Source: Zarea fungicola
Taxonomy: Eukaryota; Ascomycota; Sordariomycetes; Hypocreales; Cordycipitaceae
Assembly (NCBI GenBank): GCA_900169235.1
Contig: FWCC01000537.1
Span: 1-56,376 of the forward strand
Length of the DNA: 56,376 bases
Reading direction: 5' to 3'
Shown piece by piece: positions 1-11,474 of the stretch. Numbering within the stretch: the stretch's first letter is position 1; the number at the start of each line of letters is the position of its first letter. The position numbers and the translations under genes were made by a program. Under the pieces are notes generated by a model. The model worked only from the letters and a program-made list of their open reading frames with translations, did not search any database and was not told where the DNA came from.

Positions 1-1330
1 TACGTTTGATGCGTTTGTAACAGCTAGTAGGCGATGTCTTTCTAGTTGAATTACGCCTTGAAAATAGCCTTTTAACGCCTAGGCTATTAGAAGGGGTATG
101 AATATCGGTATATAGATTCTATTAAGGCGTTTAAGGCTTCTCTAAAGTGACTACTGCCTTTAGTGGCTCTATCACAACATAAGGACTTAGTAATGGCTTT
201 GCCCGATTAATTGGCCAAAGCCCTATAGCCTTCTAGCCAGCCAGAATGTTTTTTTAAGTGATCCCAAGCTCCCAGGCCTTTATATAACACTATAGGAATA
301 TGCTCTTTCCAATAGGCGACGAATCTATAATGGTAGGGTGCCTACCGAGATGTAAGGTATAATATCGCTTTATAGGGCTAAAAACAGCCACATTAAGGGG
401 TTGAAGAACGTGACTACTATGTGCTGGCAGGAATAGCACAAAAATGACATTCTAATAACATTCCCATAGAAATTAAGTTATACAATAACTGCCGTGGCCA
501 TCAACAACTAATAACCGGCGGCCAGGCTTTTAGGGCTTCGTTTCTAGTATAAATACCTTTTTAAGCCAGTAAAGAGCAATATCGTTATTTGTCCAGCCTT
601 TTTTAGTGGCCTCAAAGAACCAGTGGATATAAGGGTCTAATATTATAGGAAAATTCTAATGTTAAATAGTATTGCCTTAGAAGATAACTAGTGGGTTAAG
701 CTTCGCCCTAGTGGCCAAGATACATTCAATAATTATAGTCTAATACCGCAGCCTAGACTGCTTCTTTAGGGCTACCTTTTTCTTTAATGACCCTAGTACT
801 AGGCCATTCTCTCGCTGCCCTATTACTATCCCTGTTTCGTCTATATTGTATCTATTTTTAGGAGGGATCTCTTGTAGTGCTGGAATAGCAAGAAGACAGA
901 AGAATTCCTAAATAGCGTTAGTTGAGGCGCCATTTACTCTCTTTAGGTTAATTCTCTTGCCTTTTAAGGTCTTAACCTCGGGATTTCGCTGGAGGAAGCC
1001 TTTAAGCCAGTTCTTTCTAATTGGCTCAAAGTCACCGTTGAGTCCGGCTACCTTCGCGGCCATCTCTCGGACCTGGCTATGTGTTGGAGCGTTGCCAGCG
1101 GCATCTTGAACTAGAATCCAGCCATAGAGATGCCTCTCTTGAGTACTTGAAAGGCGTTGTAACTGCTCAAAAGCCTCCTTTTTTGGTAATTTTCCTCTCA
1201 ACCGGCCACCGAGGGTCTGATGAGGAATTCCCTAGCGTTTCGCCGCCTCGCGCTGGCTTCTGCCACTAAGAACGTCCTGAATCGCGTTTTGAAAGTCTTG
1301 TTCGGTGTATTGAGCCTCTATAATGCTAAT
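1..1330 (-). mobile_element. Decayed pogo/Fot1-type transposon, transposase pseudogene
   Basis: A single minus-strand frame from about 1327 down to the window edge reads as a Tc1/mariner-superfamily, pogo-like DDE transposase broken by many stops. In order it shows a psq-type helix-turn-helix (AQYTEQDFQNAI...QREAA), a CENP-B-type DNA-binding segment (about 910-1200), the first catalytic block NIDETGI (about 830-850), the second block LLVVDGHGS (about 490-515), and the conserved LPAHSSHVLQPL block (about 375-430). In-frame stops lie at 1232-1234 and 908-910 and repeatedly further left. The expected start codon reads ATA in place of ATG. Stops and AT enrichment fit CpA-to-TpA decay (RIP), although the 1232 stop is not an obvious RIP product. 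The element runs off the left edge, so only one end could be present, and I could not define a terminal inverted repeat. It is not a functional transposase. Confidence 0.85.
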
Positions 1331-4300
1331 AGAAGAAAATTGACTTTAAAAGAATAAAAATTGCGTAAGTTATTGTGGTTTCTGTGAGGTGGTTTGGGAG
1401 AGGTACGCGACGCGTTAGGGTGGCTCCTAAGTGGGGTGGCTCTCAGGTGGGTGGCCTACGTTATGCCCTCTAAAAAGTCCGTGGCGCTGTTTTATGGAGT
1501 CTGCATTGCGCTCCCAGCTCCCCAAGGTCTTTATTGAAACACAACATAAAAGTACCATGAAACGGCGTGTGTGACGCACTTTGCCCTTCCTATACACATC
1601 TATTTAATACCTTACCCACATTCCAAGCAGACAAGACCAATCTGTCCATTGTCATTTGCCTAGTTCATTTACAGAGCGGCAGCCGGCCGGTGAGAGTACA
1701 AGTCCCACTTTGACCCCGGCAAGGCCCCAGCTGATCAATTACCTTACCCCATGGGCTATGGGATCACCCATCACGATGCAAATTTTGAAGGTGAATTCGG
1801 TGTCCATGCCGAGAACATACTAATTGGCTTGGTGAAATGGTGTCCTAATATCTACAAATGAAAAGATAAAAAGAGAGATGCAATAAACAATAAATCTCTC
1901 TCGGTAGAGATCCTCCTACACTGCGTGGTAAGGGGAGGGAGGGTGAGTCGCCTTGCACATCCAGGAGGTCCTGGATTCTTCTGTCACTATAGCAGCCGAC
2001 CCTATAGCTGGATGCCTGAAGACAACCATTTACTCCACAAGGGACATGAACTGCCTGGAGTCGGTGAACCACACCCATCATGGTTTTTGCCGCGTGCTTC
2101 CCGAGCAACGATGACAGTATCATTAGCTTTTCATGCGACGGACGGGCTGGTAGCTGCTTAATGGAGATACATGTACACCCCCTTGGCAGCCCACGGGCCT
2201 TTTGTTTCTCGGCCCCCAGTTGCACAAGACTCGCTCCAGCCATTTTCTGTAGGCTCCGTCGCACTCAGTCGCCTGACCTGCCCGCGCTGGGTAATTCAGT
2301 CTCAAAGAGGGGCGCCACGTAGCTGAGGACTCAGCCACATGAAGATTTTCATGTCCCAAAAGAGGCACAATCCAAGTGCTAATACGGAATACGAATGAGT
2401 GCTTGTTCAGGATGCTTTGCTTTAGCTACCATAGCCTTGATGCGAACACGATTGGCGTCGTCAATTCTACCCACACTTCGGCCACTGTCCGGCTCTCGCA
2501 GTTCTTGTTCCTGCGATGTGCGGGCCAAGTAGGTCAATCGAGTGCCAGGAAACACTCAGTCATTCACGTTACTGGTATTAATAATGATGAACGGCCAGTG
2601 CCTGTCGATTGTCTGGTGATTTGGAACGCCCCGACGAGCGCGTGGTATTAGACTTTTGGTTGCATGAGGACTTTTTATGTTTTGAGTGTACTTGAACAGT
2701 ATCTCACAAATTATTAGCCTCATTTTACGATAAAAGGACAAAAGACTGACATAGGCTGCCTAGTGAGCAGGTAACTTAACTACACAAATGCCGGCAGGCT
2801 ATGCCGACCATTGACAGACGGTGTTTGCGAGCTCTCCTTTCTTGACGAGGCCTCTGCCTGCTGCGGGTTCGGACAAAAGCCGGCACCCAATTACGGGGAA
2901 ATTCATCTTCAATTTCTTTTTTATTATTATTTTTTATTTATTTATTTGTTGCCTGTCAACCGACTATTGTCGGACAGTTGTAGGCTTTTTTGAATTCCAC
3001 AGCGCCTAATGTGTCCCAAGCCACACAAATTTTGTATATGCCATGGACCGTCACGTGTTTTTATTAATTTCTTTCACTTATTAAATTACATCTCTATATG
3101 CCCCGTTTTTCTTTTTAAAAAAAGAAAAGAAAGAATACTGGGGGCTAGGGAAGGCTGGACTGCGCCCACACGCTGGCGGAGTAAGGCCGTGCATCTAGAA
3201 TGCTCTGCTTACACAGATTGACAGGGACTCGTTGGCACTCTAGCCCTTGTCATCAACGTGGCGTCGTTAGAAACAGCCTGTGCATCAAAAATCCTCCAAC
3301 GTGTTGTCAGTTTGCTTAGCTTCTCCGACTCTGCTAAATCGTAATGGTGCTGATTCGTTGCAAAAGAAACAGGCTCACTCCAGGTTGCAAAATCATTTGT
3401 TTAAATGAACATTTATTTTATTTGCCCACAATTCAAATCTTTCCGGCAGGAGAGAGCAGTATGTCACCAATAATCTCTTGCAGCACGGATGCTCCAATAC
3501 ATTGCCTTTCTTAATTACCTTCGAAGCAGGTCGTACGTTGTCCATGCCTTGTACATAGCTCAGCTCGGCTGCCATCGCGTCCTTCCTGCAGGATCTGTAG
3601 CAACCCGTTGGCCTGTAAAGAAACGGCGGTGGCGGCGCCAGCGGGCGATCTCACTTGCTGTTGACAGTGATGGATATACTGGCTCTTGTGGTAAGCCAAG
3701 CTCCTGTTTCTGTTCGCACAGGAACCATACGCCAGCCAAAGCCTCCGGCAACCGTCCCTGACCTCTGCTCCGTTGTCTGCGCTAAACGTTCCAGGCTCGA
3801 GCCTTCCAAAAGAAAAAGAAAAAAGAAAAAAAGACGGTCCAGTTACCAAAGGTGCTACCCAGCCTGCAGCTTGCCCATGGGGGAAAAAGCTTCTCGCATA
3901 AGAACGCAAATGCGGGTTTGTTGCAAGGGGTGGGCGTGTATCTTCTTTACACAATTTTACACACGCCCAGCCTTGCCCTGTTTCATAAGTGGATAACGTG
4001 GATCTTCTAGAAGAAGGCGAGGAAATTAAATTACGCCGTGACTTAGTGCTTCAAGGAATAATCATTATTAAAGATCTAGCCACTATTAATCGCTTTGCTT
4101 ATCGAGAAAATGAATGCGCCACGTACACGCCAAGGTGTTTTAAAAAAAAATGCGCCATGGCAACTGCTGGGATACGTGTCTACGGCACCTACAGGAGGCC
4201 AATTCCGTAGGATGACTATCCGTACGCAATCAGCGGCCGGAACTGTTTGAAGCACCTTCACCTGATCAACCGTCAAATGTTCAAGGCTTTGTCTCCTTCG

Positions 4301-7300
4301 CTACATCTTTCTAATTCGACAACGTTTCGGCAGGGGGTCCACCACGAGCGGGACACACCCGTACAGGTCTCACGACATCGGATATCATCATCTTCAATTG
4401 CCATGCGGTATCTGCCGAAATCCCCAAGACATTCAGTCCACGTAGCGATGAACCTAGATATTATTTTATTTAAAGAAGATTCATAGCGCCATACACCACA
4501 TATACTCCGCCGCAGGAACTCTGGGAAGGATTAGATCCCGTGTCGCCACATCCTTGTGGGCATTTTATTTCTGAAGAGGGGCTAAGAGCGCTGCATTGGC
4601 CGATGGGTGTTGACTGGCGAGGGAAAAGTCATGGTGTTCATGTAAAATGGCGCAATGCAGCCCTATTAGCTTAGGCATTGCTCTATATTCAGCTTCTGGC
4701 CGGCTGGGATTCCTAGATCTGTGCTACTAAGTTCAGCGACTCTAAAATTTGGGTTCTGACAACCTCTGCATTGCACAGCTTCTAGAACCAAGTGACTCGG
4801 TTAAAAAACGACTGTTTTCCGCAAGGGCCGAAGACGCAAGCCTCTTAGACCGGTTTACCCTGAGTGTGAACTTGGCTGGCTCGTAGTCAGGCAGGGACAG
4901 AAATTAACAACGGCAAACGATGCGAGAATTGCAAGATTTACTGTTATCTTTCATTTGCCGCGTTGTATTATCAAGGAAAAAACGACTCCCGATTGCCGAG
5001 TGCTGTTGGTGTGACTTTCACGGAGAAACGCGCTGGTCCGTGTGATGTGTTCGGTACATCGGCACCTTGGCCTAGCTTGTTTGTGCACAAGACTCTGAAC
5101 ACACAGACAGGAGATGAGAGGGGGTCCACTTCCGGGGGGGGGGGGATTAAAAATTAAAAATAAAACGGTGTCGATCTACGAAGTGGCACGATGCCGAGAT
5201 TTAGCTTCATTCGGCAAGGTTTCTTGTTTAGCGTGACATGGTTACTGCTAGTTAACTGGAGAGAGTATCGGATGTACGTACAATTACATCTCTGAAAAAA
5301 AAAAAAAAAAAGAAGAGTCGCATCAAAACTATTGGTCTCCCCTATTAGCGTTCCTTAATCCTCTGTTACTTCTGCATGTGCATGCATCAACTGCCTGCAA
5401 CCGCTGAACCCGTGGCGCTCGTGTCTCCACCATCTTCTGCTCCTGTGCCTGAAGGTTTGACCGCCGCTCTTGCTGCTTTTGAGATACGAGGTTGAGTGGT
5501 TCGGGGCAGAGAGACACTCTCGAGCTTTTACACTATCCATTGTGAAGTTTCTCGTTAGTCTAGCCTTTTTGGGGGAGGGGTATCATGTTCCTTTCCTTCA
5601 GAATATTATCCGCGCGCAGCGGCTCGGGGCAAAAAGGGAAGGGGTGGGTGATCATGGACCTAATGGGGCTTGCACGCTGCAGGTACACAGAGTGCCAGAG
5701 CCCATTGGCCTCCGTTTCTTGGTCCCCGTAATACATGAATACGAGAAATTGCTTCCCTTCTCCAAGAAAAAAAAAAACTGGCCCTATTCTCAACAGGGCA
5801 GCACATCGTTGCCATGTAGCGCAGCGGCCTTTGGTCTCCTCCACGTCTTGGCTTGTTGTGTGTACCAGCCGCCATGCCAGTATTTACTGGGGATGCTGTG
5901 GTAGTGCCATGATTGTCGTCACACCCTCCGGGCTGGTTTTTGTTGGAGAACATTCAAACAAGCCTTTGATGACGGATGTAACCTTTGGGACGACTCGGCC
6001 TAGCCCCGTATGACAGCTGACACACATGCATGCACACAGGCTCCTAGTTACCTAGCAAGCCTCAATATTCGAGGCGAGATCTAACAGGGCTGGTTGGCAA
6101 AGACGAGCAGGTTCATCGCTGATTGACCTTTTTCTGCGCGACGGGTTAGGTGTTGCGGAGCCGCGTAAGTGCGGCTTTGTACATTTTTCACCAATTTCCG
6201 CCCACCACTCTCAATATTCCGCTCAGTTAGTCCAAAATGGTGTTCTTTTAGCGATAGTCTTGGATAAAAATGCCAAATGCTTAATATGCACACGTTTTGT
6301 GCCTCCATGGTCCATCCTCGTCAAATGCAAATTCGGACCAGAATGGCAGGCGTTTTAATTCATTAATAAAACGTGTGCTGTACATGTTCCTGAACAGGCT
6401 CTCTCAGCTCTTTTTTAGGGGTTGCAAATCGAAGAGGAAGAAGAAACGTCGCAATCGATATGTTTGCACCTGCGACGCGACTGGGCAGTAAGCATATCCG
6501 GTTTCTGTGAGTAACGCAACTCCCACCATGCTGAATGCTCGTTAGTTACCGCGCCTGGTCTACCAAGGTTCCCGGGGCTTTGGATTAGTGCACCAAGTAC
6601 TTGCAGCAGACGATTTGCAATGAGAAGCCCGCATAACTAGTGATGTTGGCGTGTACACCAACGCGGCGCTCCATGTAGCCATTCTCCAATCACATCCTAT
6701 AACAGCTCCCTTACAACCCCAGTAACTGACGTGGCGATTGGGCCCACCTCTCTCCCCCGAAAAAGCCAAGCCAAGACTATTCTTTTAGTTGGACAATTTG
6801 GCTGGTGAGGTAGTTGCTGCGATGGCTGACCAGCGCTTTCGTTCACTCAAAGGCTCAAGACTAGTCTCCGGAACGAGCCGCAGTGTCCAGGGGAGATCAA
6901 ACAGACAAGTTCTTTCTATCGCTCCGTAGATAATTAACGAAAGAACAAGGATACCAATGAAATTGCCTTGAGCACTTGTGTAAATAATTCCGTACAGGGA
7001 ATGAATTAGCTGTAGCTAAGCTATCAGTAATGGGTTGTTTCGGCCTGCATGGCAATCACAACGGTGGGGCTTGCAAGGCGCTCGCTGCGTCGTTGACCTT
7101 GCGTTAGTTGATCGGCTCATCATCACCAGCCTCGATATTTGGGGATATGCCAGCTGACACGCGCACATCTACATATCACTGCTCCTGCCTCACTTGCGTT
7201 GATGGCTCAGAAATTTCGCAACCCCCTTTTTTCTATTGTTTTTTTCTCTATTCTAGCTTCAATCAAACTATTATACAAACGATTTTGTTAAAACATGTAC

Positions 7301-7519
7301 TAGTATACATGCCATATTCCCCGATTCCAAAACACACGGTACACTCAATCATTCCATATTTTACAAATTTACCCAGTGTATGTGCCTGCATAAACGTTGA
7401 TGAACAAATGCTCCAGGTTGTCAGGTAACTAGTGGCGTAGTGCTGCAAGATCGCCCAGCCCAAGCCCCATAGGATTTAAGCTCTGTCGCGGGTGTATCGG
7501 TCGTGTTGAGGAACATTTC
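1331..7519. other. Gene-poor stretch
   Basis: About 6.2 kb without a convincing intact gene. Short open frames occur on both strands but have no recognisable motifs, no introns with good signals, and they overlap each other. It contains homopolymer tracts (a G run near 5137-5147 and an A run near 5294-5311) and one decayed coding relic described separately (about 4216-4674). The stretch adjoins the transposon relic and probably represents transposon-rich or degenerate accessory DNA. Confidence 0.5.
4216..4674 (+). pseudogene. Decayed coding relic of unknown family
   Basis: One plus-strand frame stays open for about 150 codons apart from two TAA stops (near 4312 and 4462). It reads as ordinary protein on either side of them: NQRPELFEAPSPDQPSNVQ early, TSDIIIFNCHAVSAEIPKTF in the middle, and PPQELWEGLDPVSPHPCGHF before the final TAG. 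There is no start codon in the frame. The balanced composition across the stops suggests a gene fragment that has decayed. I do not recognise the family. A nearby open frame at 3989-4210 is in another phase and may or may not belong to it. Confidence 0.35.
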
Positions 7520-7821
7520 TTACTGGGCCGCCAGGAGACCAAGTTCCACGTCGCCTGAAAAAAAGAATCATTGTTAGCAGATTTTTCTCATCATCATCGC
7601 CCTCACCGCCTCCTTCTTGCCTTGTGCTACTGTGTTGGATTGGAAGACATACCTTCAGGGGCAGTATGTGGTCGTTGCCACACGTGTTCCTTCGCCCACT
7701 TGGAGAGTCGCTCGCGCCAGGTCCCGGCCGAGGGAGGAAGTGCGATGCAGGCGACGGAAACTCCTATGACGGTCACACCGACCCCAAAGATGGCAATGAT
7801 ATTTCCCGCGGAGAATGTCAT
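7520..7821 (-). CDS. 67-residue single-pass membrane microprotein (two exons)
   Basis: Exons are 7653-7821 and 7520-7554. The intron (7555-7652) has a GTATGT donor, a perfect CTAAC branch site and a long T tract ending in CAG, and it restores the frame to a TAA stop. The start is the ATG at 7821; the codon four places upstream is TTG. The product begins MTFSAGN, then has one hydrophobic helix (residues about 8-31, rich in Gly, Val and Ile), a short basic stretch with Trp residues (about 34-52), and an acidic and leucine-rich tail ending in GLLAAQ. The splice signals are the main reason to believe a gene this small. I recognise no family. Orientation and size suggest a small organelle or plasma-membrane protein, but that is inference. 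Confidence 0.6.
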
Positions 7822-8069
7822 TTCTATTGGCAAAATTTTAATTTGTTTGGTAAGTGAGTTGTAGTTTTGAGGCGAAACAGGGAGGGAGTCTCACTTGAGC
7901 TGTCTTGTGTCGATGGTGTGAAAGGACAGAGGTGATTGGTAGTTATGCGTGAACTGAGAGGTAGAAAGAGTTCTCTTTTCTTTTTCCTTTTGCTTCTTTT
8001 TTGGCGAAAGTGCTGAAGAGGGAATGGTAAGGAGTGCAAACAACGGAGTGAGAACGCTGGGCACTTCGG

Positions 8070-8079
8070 GTTTAAATAG
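8070..8079 (-). promoter_or_regulatory. Possible TATA element for the 67-residue gene
   Basis: The minus strand carries CTATTTAAAC about 250 bases upstream of the ATG at 7821, followed by purine/pyrimidine-biased leader sequence. Position is acceptable for a fungal promoter but unproven. Confidence 0.25.
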
Positions 8080-8937
8080 TTTGGAGAGCTCCCACTCCTC
8101 CGCCCCAACACCGGCTTATTCCACCTCGCTCCATGGTATTGGTAAAAAAGCGACGTGGTGGATCTCTAAATTTCTGCTCAAGAGTGACTTTTGGTTCTAG
8201 TCTGGCGTATCCGTTGGCTACGTACCTGACCGGCCGGAAAGCTCTCGCGATAGCCGTGGATCCCACACACGACACCACTCCACGATAGTGTGTGCGGAGC
8301 AGTTGCCTGTCCCACAATTAGGCTTGTTTCACCAGCTACTTAGCTCAGGCGGTTTCTTGGACGGTCATTAAAAGGAAGAGCCACGATGGCTTCAAGTGTG
8401 TCTCACCTCCCCTACCCTATGGCAACTTCGATGCTATGACGGCAGCGAGAGGACAACAATAAAATAAATGCTGGAAAATTATCAAATAAACTTACAATAA
8501 GCTTGAAGTGTTGGCTATATTTTTATTAGTTTTATCCACGAATCTGAAACCTTAGGTTTGTCGCGAAAGCCATACGGAAACCCTGATCCGTGATGATGGG
8601 ATTCTCCAGGTCCAGAAGACGATTTTCTTTAAATTACCCCTTTCCTCTCTGGTCAGCTGCATTTTCCCACCATCATAAATTAAGATACTGAGAGAATTTG
8701 CTCGCAGAATCTGCACGACCAGCAATCCAGCAGGACAAGTTATTCTACAGTCTACAACACCCAGTGTAAACCGAGATGGGGCTACGCAGACTTCAAATTC
8801 CGACTTGTACGTGTCCTTTCCTTTGACAAAATGTATATTTATTTTAGTCTCCATTCTTGTAACAATGCAACAGTAATATGAACAGCAAAGCGCCTAAATT
8901 CTCTCCCAGTGCAGTCGAAATGCCGTGAGCTCCCCAT

Positions 8938-10733
8938 CTACGAGGAGCTCAGAGGCTGCTTTGACATGATGGAGGTAAAGGCAGCCAGGGCAGCCTGAGG
9001 CTGGTAGGCTGGCACCTCGTGGCCAGCAGCGTAGACGCGCAGCCAGTTCAAGTTTCCGGCGTTCTTGTACTCGCCGTACTTTTTCCCATTGACAGTGTAA
9101 TCTTTGAGCGCGGCCGAAACAAACGCTTGGCTGGCAATGGACTCCAGAGCTTGATAGTTGCCCATCCAGTTGCAAATCCAATCTACACGATTGCCGTGTT
9201 AGCAAACAAGATAAAGAGCCCAATACTGGGTGGCAAGACTCACCAGCGTCACCGGCCCAGACGAGGACATTTATACCAGTGTTGATCACATCATTCAAGG
9301 TATGCAGGAATGAGCGGCTGCCTGTTCAAGGGCATCAGTATGAGGCTGAGGGAATACAAGATGAAACCAAGACTGTAATTTCGGGGGAGAAACGCGGGCA
9401 AGAAAATCTTACTGTCGTCGTTGCCGATTGCAGTCGAACCGCAAGACGCAAACGAAGATGTTGCGCCAATCGCCTTCTTCACCGAAGAACTGGTAAGCCA
9501 TTTGACAAAGGTGCTAGGCGGGAAAGAATCAGAGCTGGCGCGTATGTCGTATGCGTCAAAGTTGGCTAGTTCCTCGAGAGGACCCTCGACAGCGTTTGAA
9601 CATGTGTCGCCGGCTGAGGCGCACGCATTATTGGTGCTGGGATCAGCCGTGCATCCTTTGTAAGCCGGTTTGCACTGCCTGTCATAGGCGTCGTAGTATT
9701 GCTGGGCGTCGTCGGCGGAAAGAAGAGGGCGGTAAGTGTTGTTGACAGCAAAGTCAATGTACGCCTTGTACTGGCTCACTGTGGAAAAGCAAGGTGACGT
9801 TAGCACGCGATCGGTTCTCTTACCAACTCCGGTACTTGATCGCTGAGATGATATGCCGTGGGGAATCTGGTAATTATCATCACGCACCTGGATCGATCCA
9901 GCCATTATTGATACCTAGAGCCACAAGGTTAATCTTCTCGCCAGTGAGTTTACCGGCATCAATAGCCGCATTCTGCTGCTGGAAGTAGTAGGCAAATTCG
10001 GGGCCGTAGTGCCCGCCGTACGACTCCGTGAAAAGACCAAAATCGCGGGACTCGTACTCGGGGAACTGTGTCAGAAATGTTTGCACAAGCTTCCAAATAG
10101 CCGGAGCTGCGGCCGGAGTAGAATCGGCCACATCGACATTGCCGTAACTGAAGCCCGCACCAATGGGCTGGTCAACATAAAGCTTTTCGAAGCCACAATT
10201 TCAGCAAACATTCAGAGATACACAGATCTAGTTGCGTGTCATCAACATACCATGTTGGCAAAGCTGTTCCAGGAGTATGGATTCAGCTTGGGTTGTGAAC
10301 CTCCACCATTGAACGTGCACGGTCCGTTCTCCTGGAAGAGTCCCAGCATGGAACTACATCCCGGTCCACCATTCAACCACAGCGCGAGAGGCGCAGTCTT
10401 GGCAGCCTTGCGTGCCTCAAAGAACCAAAACCACATGTTTTGGTCAGTGCCTAGAATCTTTGTCAAAAGTCTGAGACACGAGACTACCAACGTTGGCAAT
10501 GAGAAGATGAACTAACCGACGGAGTGGTAGCCCGAATACTGATTCACTCCAGGGGTTGTCTCGCAGAGGCCAGAGTTGGCGACAAATTTCATTGTCGATC
10601 CAGTAGCACCATGCTCAAACACATTGTACTTGATATCGTGCTCAGTGGATGTGTACTGCTTGTTGTTTGTCTGAGGGAGAGCACTGCTGAGCCCAGCCAG
10701 CACCAAAAGTGTAAGTTGCACCGATCGCATCAT
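8938..10733 (-). CDS. Secreted serine carboxypeptidase (peptidase S10)
   Basis: Six exons: 10517-10733, 10251-10450, 9888-10182, 9413-9778, 9244-9321 and 8938-9182. Together they make 1401 nt and 466 residues with frame kept at every join. The start is the first of two adjacent ATGs (10733, 10730). An N-terminal hydrophobic signal peptide ends near LSSALPQ. Family landmarks are the oxyanion block LWLNGGPGCSS, the nucleophile block TESYGGHYGPEF (Ser about 193), the Asp block WAGDADWICNW (split by the last intron) and the His block AGHEVPAYQP. All three members of the Ser-Asp-His triad are therefore present. The family removes C-terminal residues from peptides, usually at acid pH, and fungal members of this type are exported or vacuolar. 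T in place of G before ESYGG is also seen in Penicillium-type S1 enzymes. One acceptor (before LYVDQP) is AAG, weaker than the others. Confidence 0.93.
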
Positions 10734-10790
10734 TTTGATTATCAAAACAACAGCAGGAACATATGGTACAAAGCCATCGAACAATCCTCC

Positions 10791-10800
10791 ATATTTATAG
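10791..10800 (-). promoter_or_regulatory. TATA-like element of the carboxypeptidase gene
   Basis: The minus strand reads CTATAAATAT about 58 bases before the first ATG at 10733, a good spacing for a short fungal leader. Confidence 0.45.
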
Positions 10801-11474
10801 TCATGTGGGATACGAAGTATTACCCCATCTTGACCAGAATACTACGCAAAAGCTCCCACTGCGCTCGTGACAAAGACCATGTAACACAATCCTGTAGGTG
10901 AAGATCAATTAAACCCATTGCATCTAGGTTATCAGTAAATCTAGCGATGGTGCCATTTAGTTTGTCATATTTCGAGAAGGTTGCTAAAGCTGTACTAACC
11001 TACTTCGATTTGCCTGCCTAATGGGGCAGGTCCACGGCACTTCAGGCCGAGATGGTGTTGCAATGACAACGATGGTAATAAAGGACCTGCCGATGGCTCC
11101 ACTGATACCCAAAGCCAAAGCAACGAGTCAAGCAGTTTCGGCCAGGTATTCACGTTAGCGGCGGAGTAGGGTGGTTGAATAGGAACAACCCGGACGCGAT
11201 CAACTCAATACAATGCGTGCACTGGGATCGGAAGGGGAAAATAGAAAAAACAAACATGTCAAAACAATCCTGTTAGAAATATCCTTCTCATTTGATTTCA
11301 CAAAACGTCGCTAATACTACAAACAAAAGCTGATTTATTTTAATATGCCTTGTTTCGTCATGGTACTGCATGTAACTGGGCTCTGCACCGATATACACAT
11401 ACCCTTCTCCCTTAGAAGCGCAGAATTCATCTTGTATCTACACAGTATAGTTCATTGAGAACTTTTAAATTGCT
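10801..11474. other. Intergenic, nothing recognised
   Basis: Spacer between the carboxypeptidase promoter and the 3' end of NLR1. It is AT-rich near 11220-11470 and shows no open frame with coding character on either strand. Confidence 0.5.

Noticed and set aside
3511..3996. Overlapping frames of 113-147 codons on both strands
   Set aside because: Mutually exclusive, low-complexity Lys-rich piece, and no coding signature.
5470..6013. Frames of 92-144 codons on both strands
   Set aside because: Overlap each other with unremarkable content and homopolymer runs; no support.
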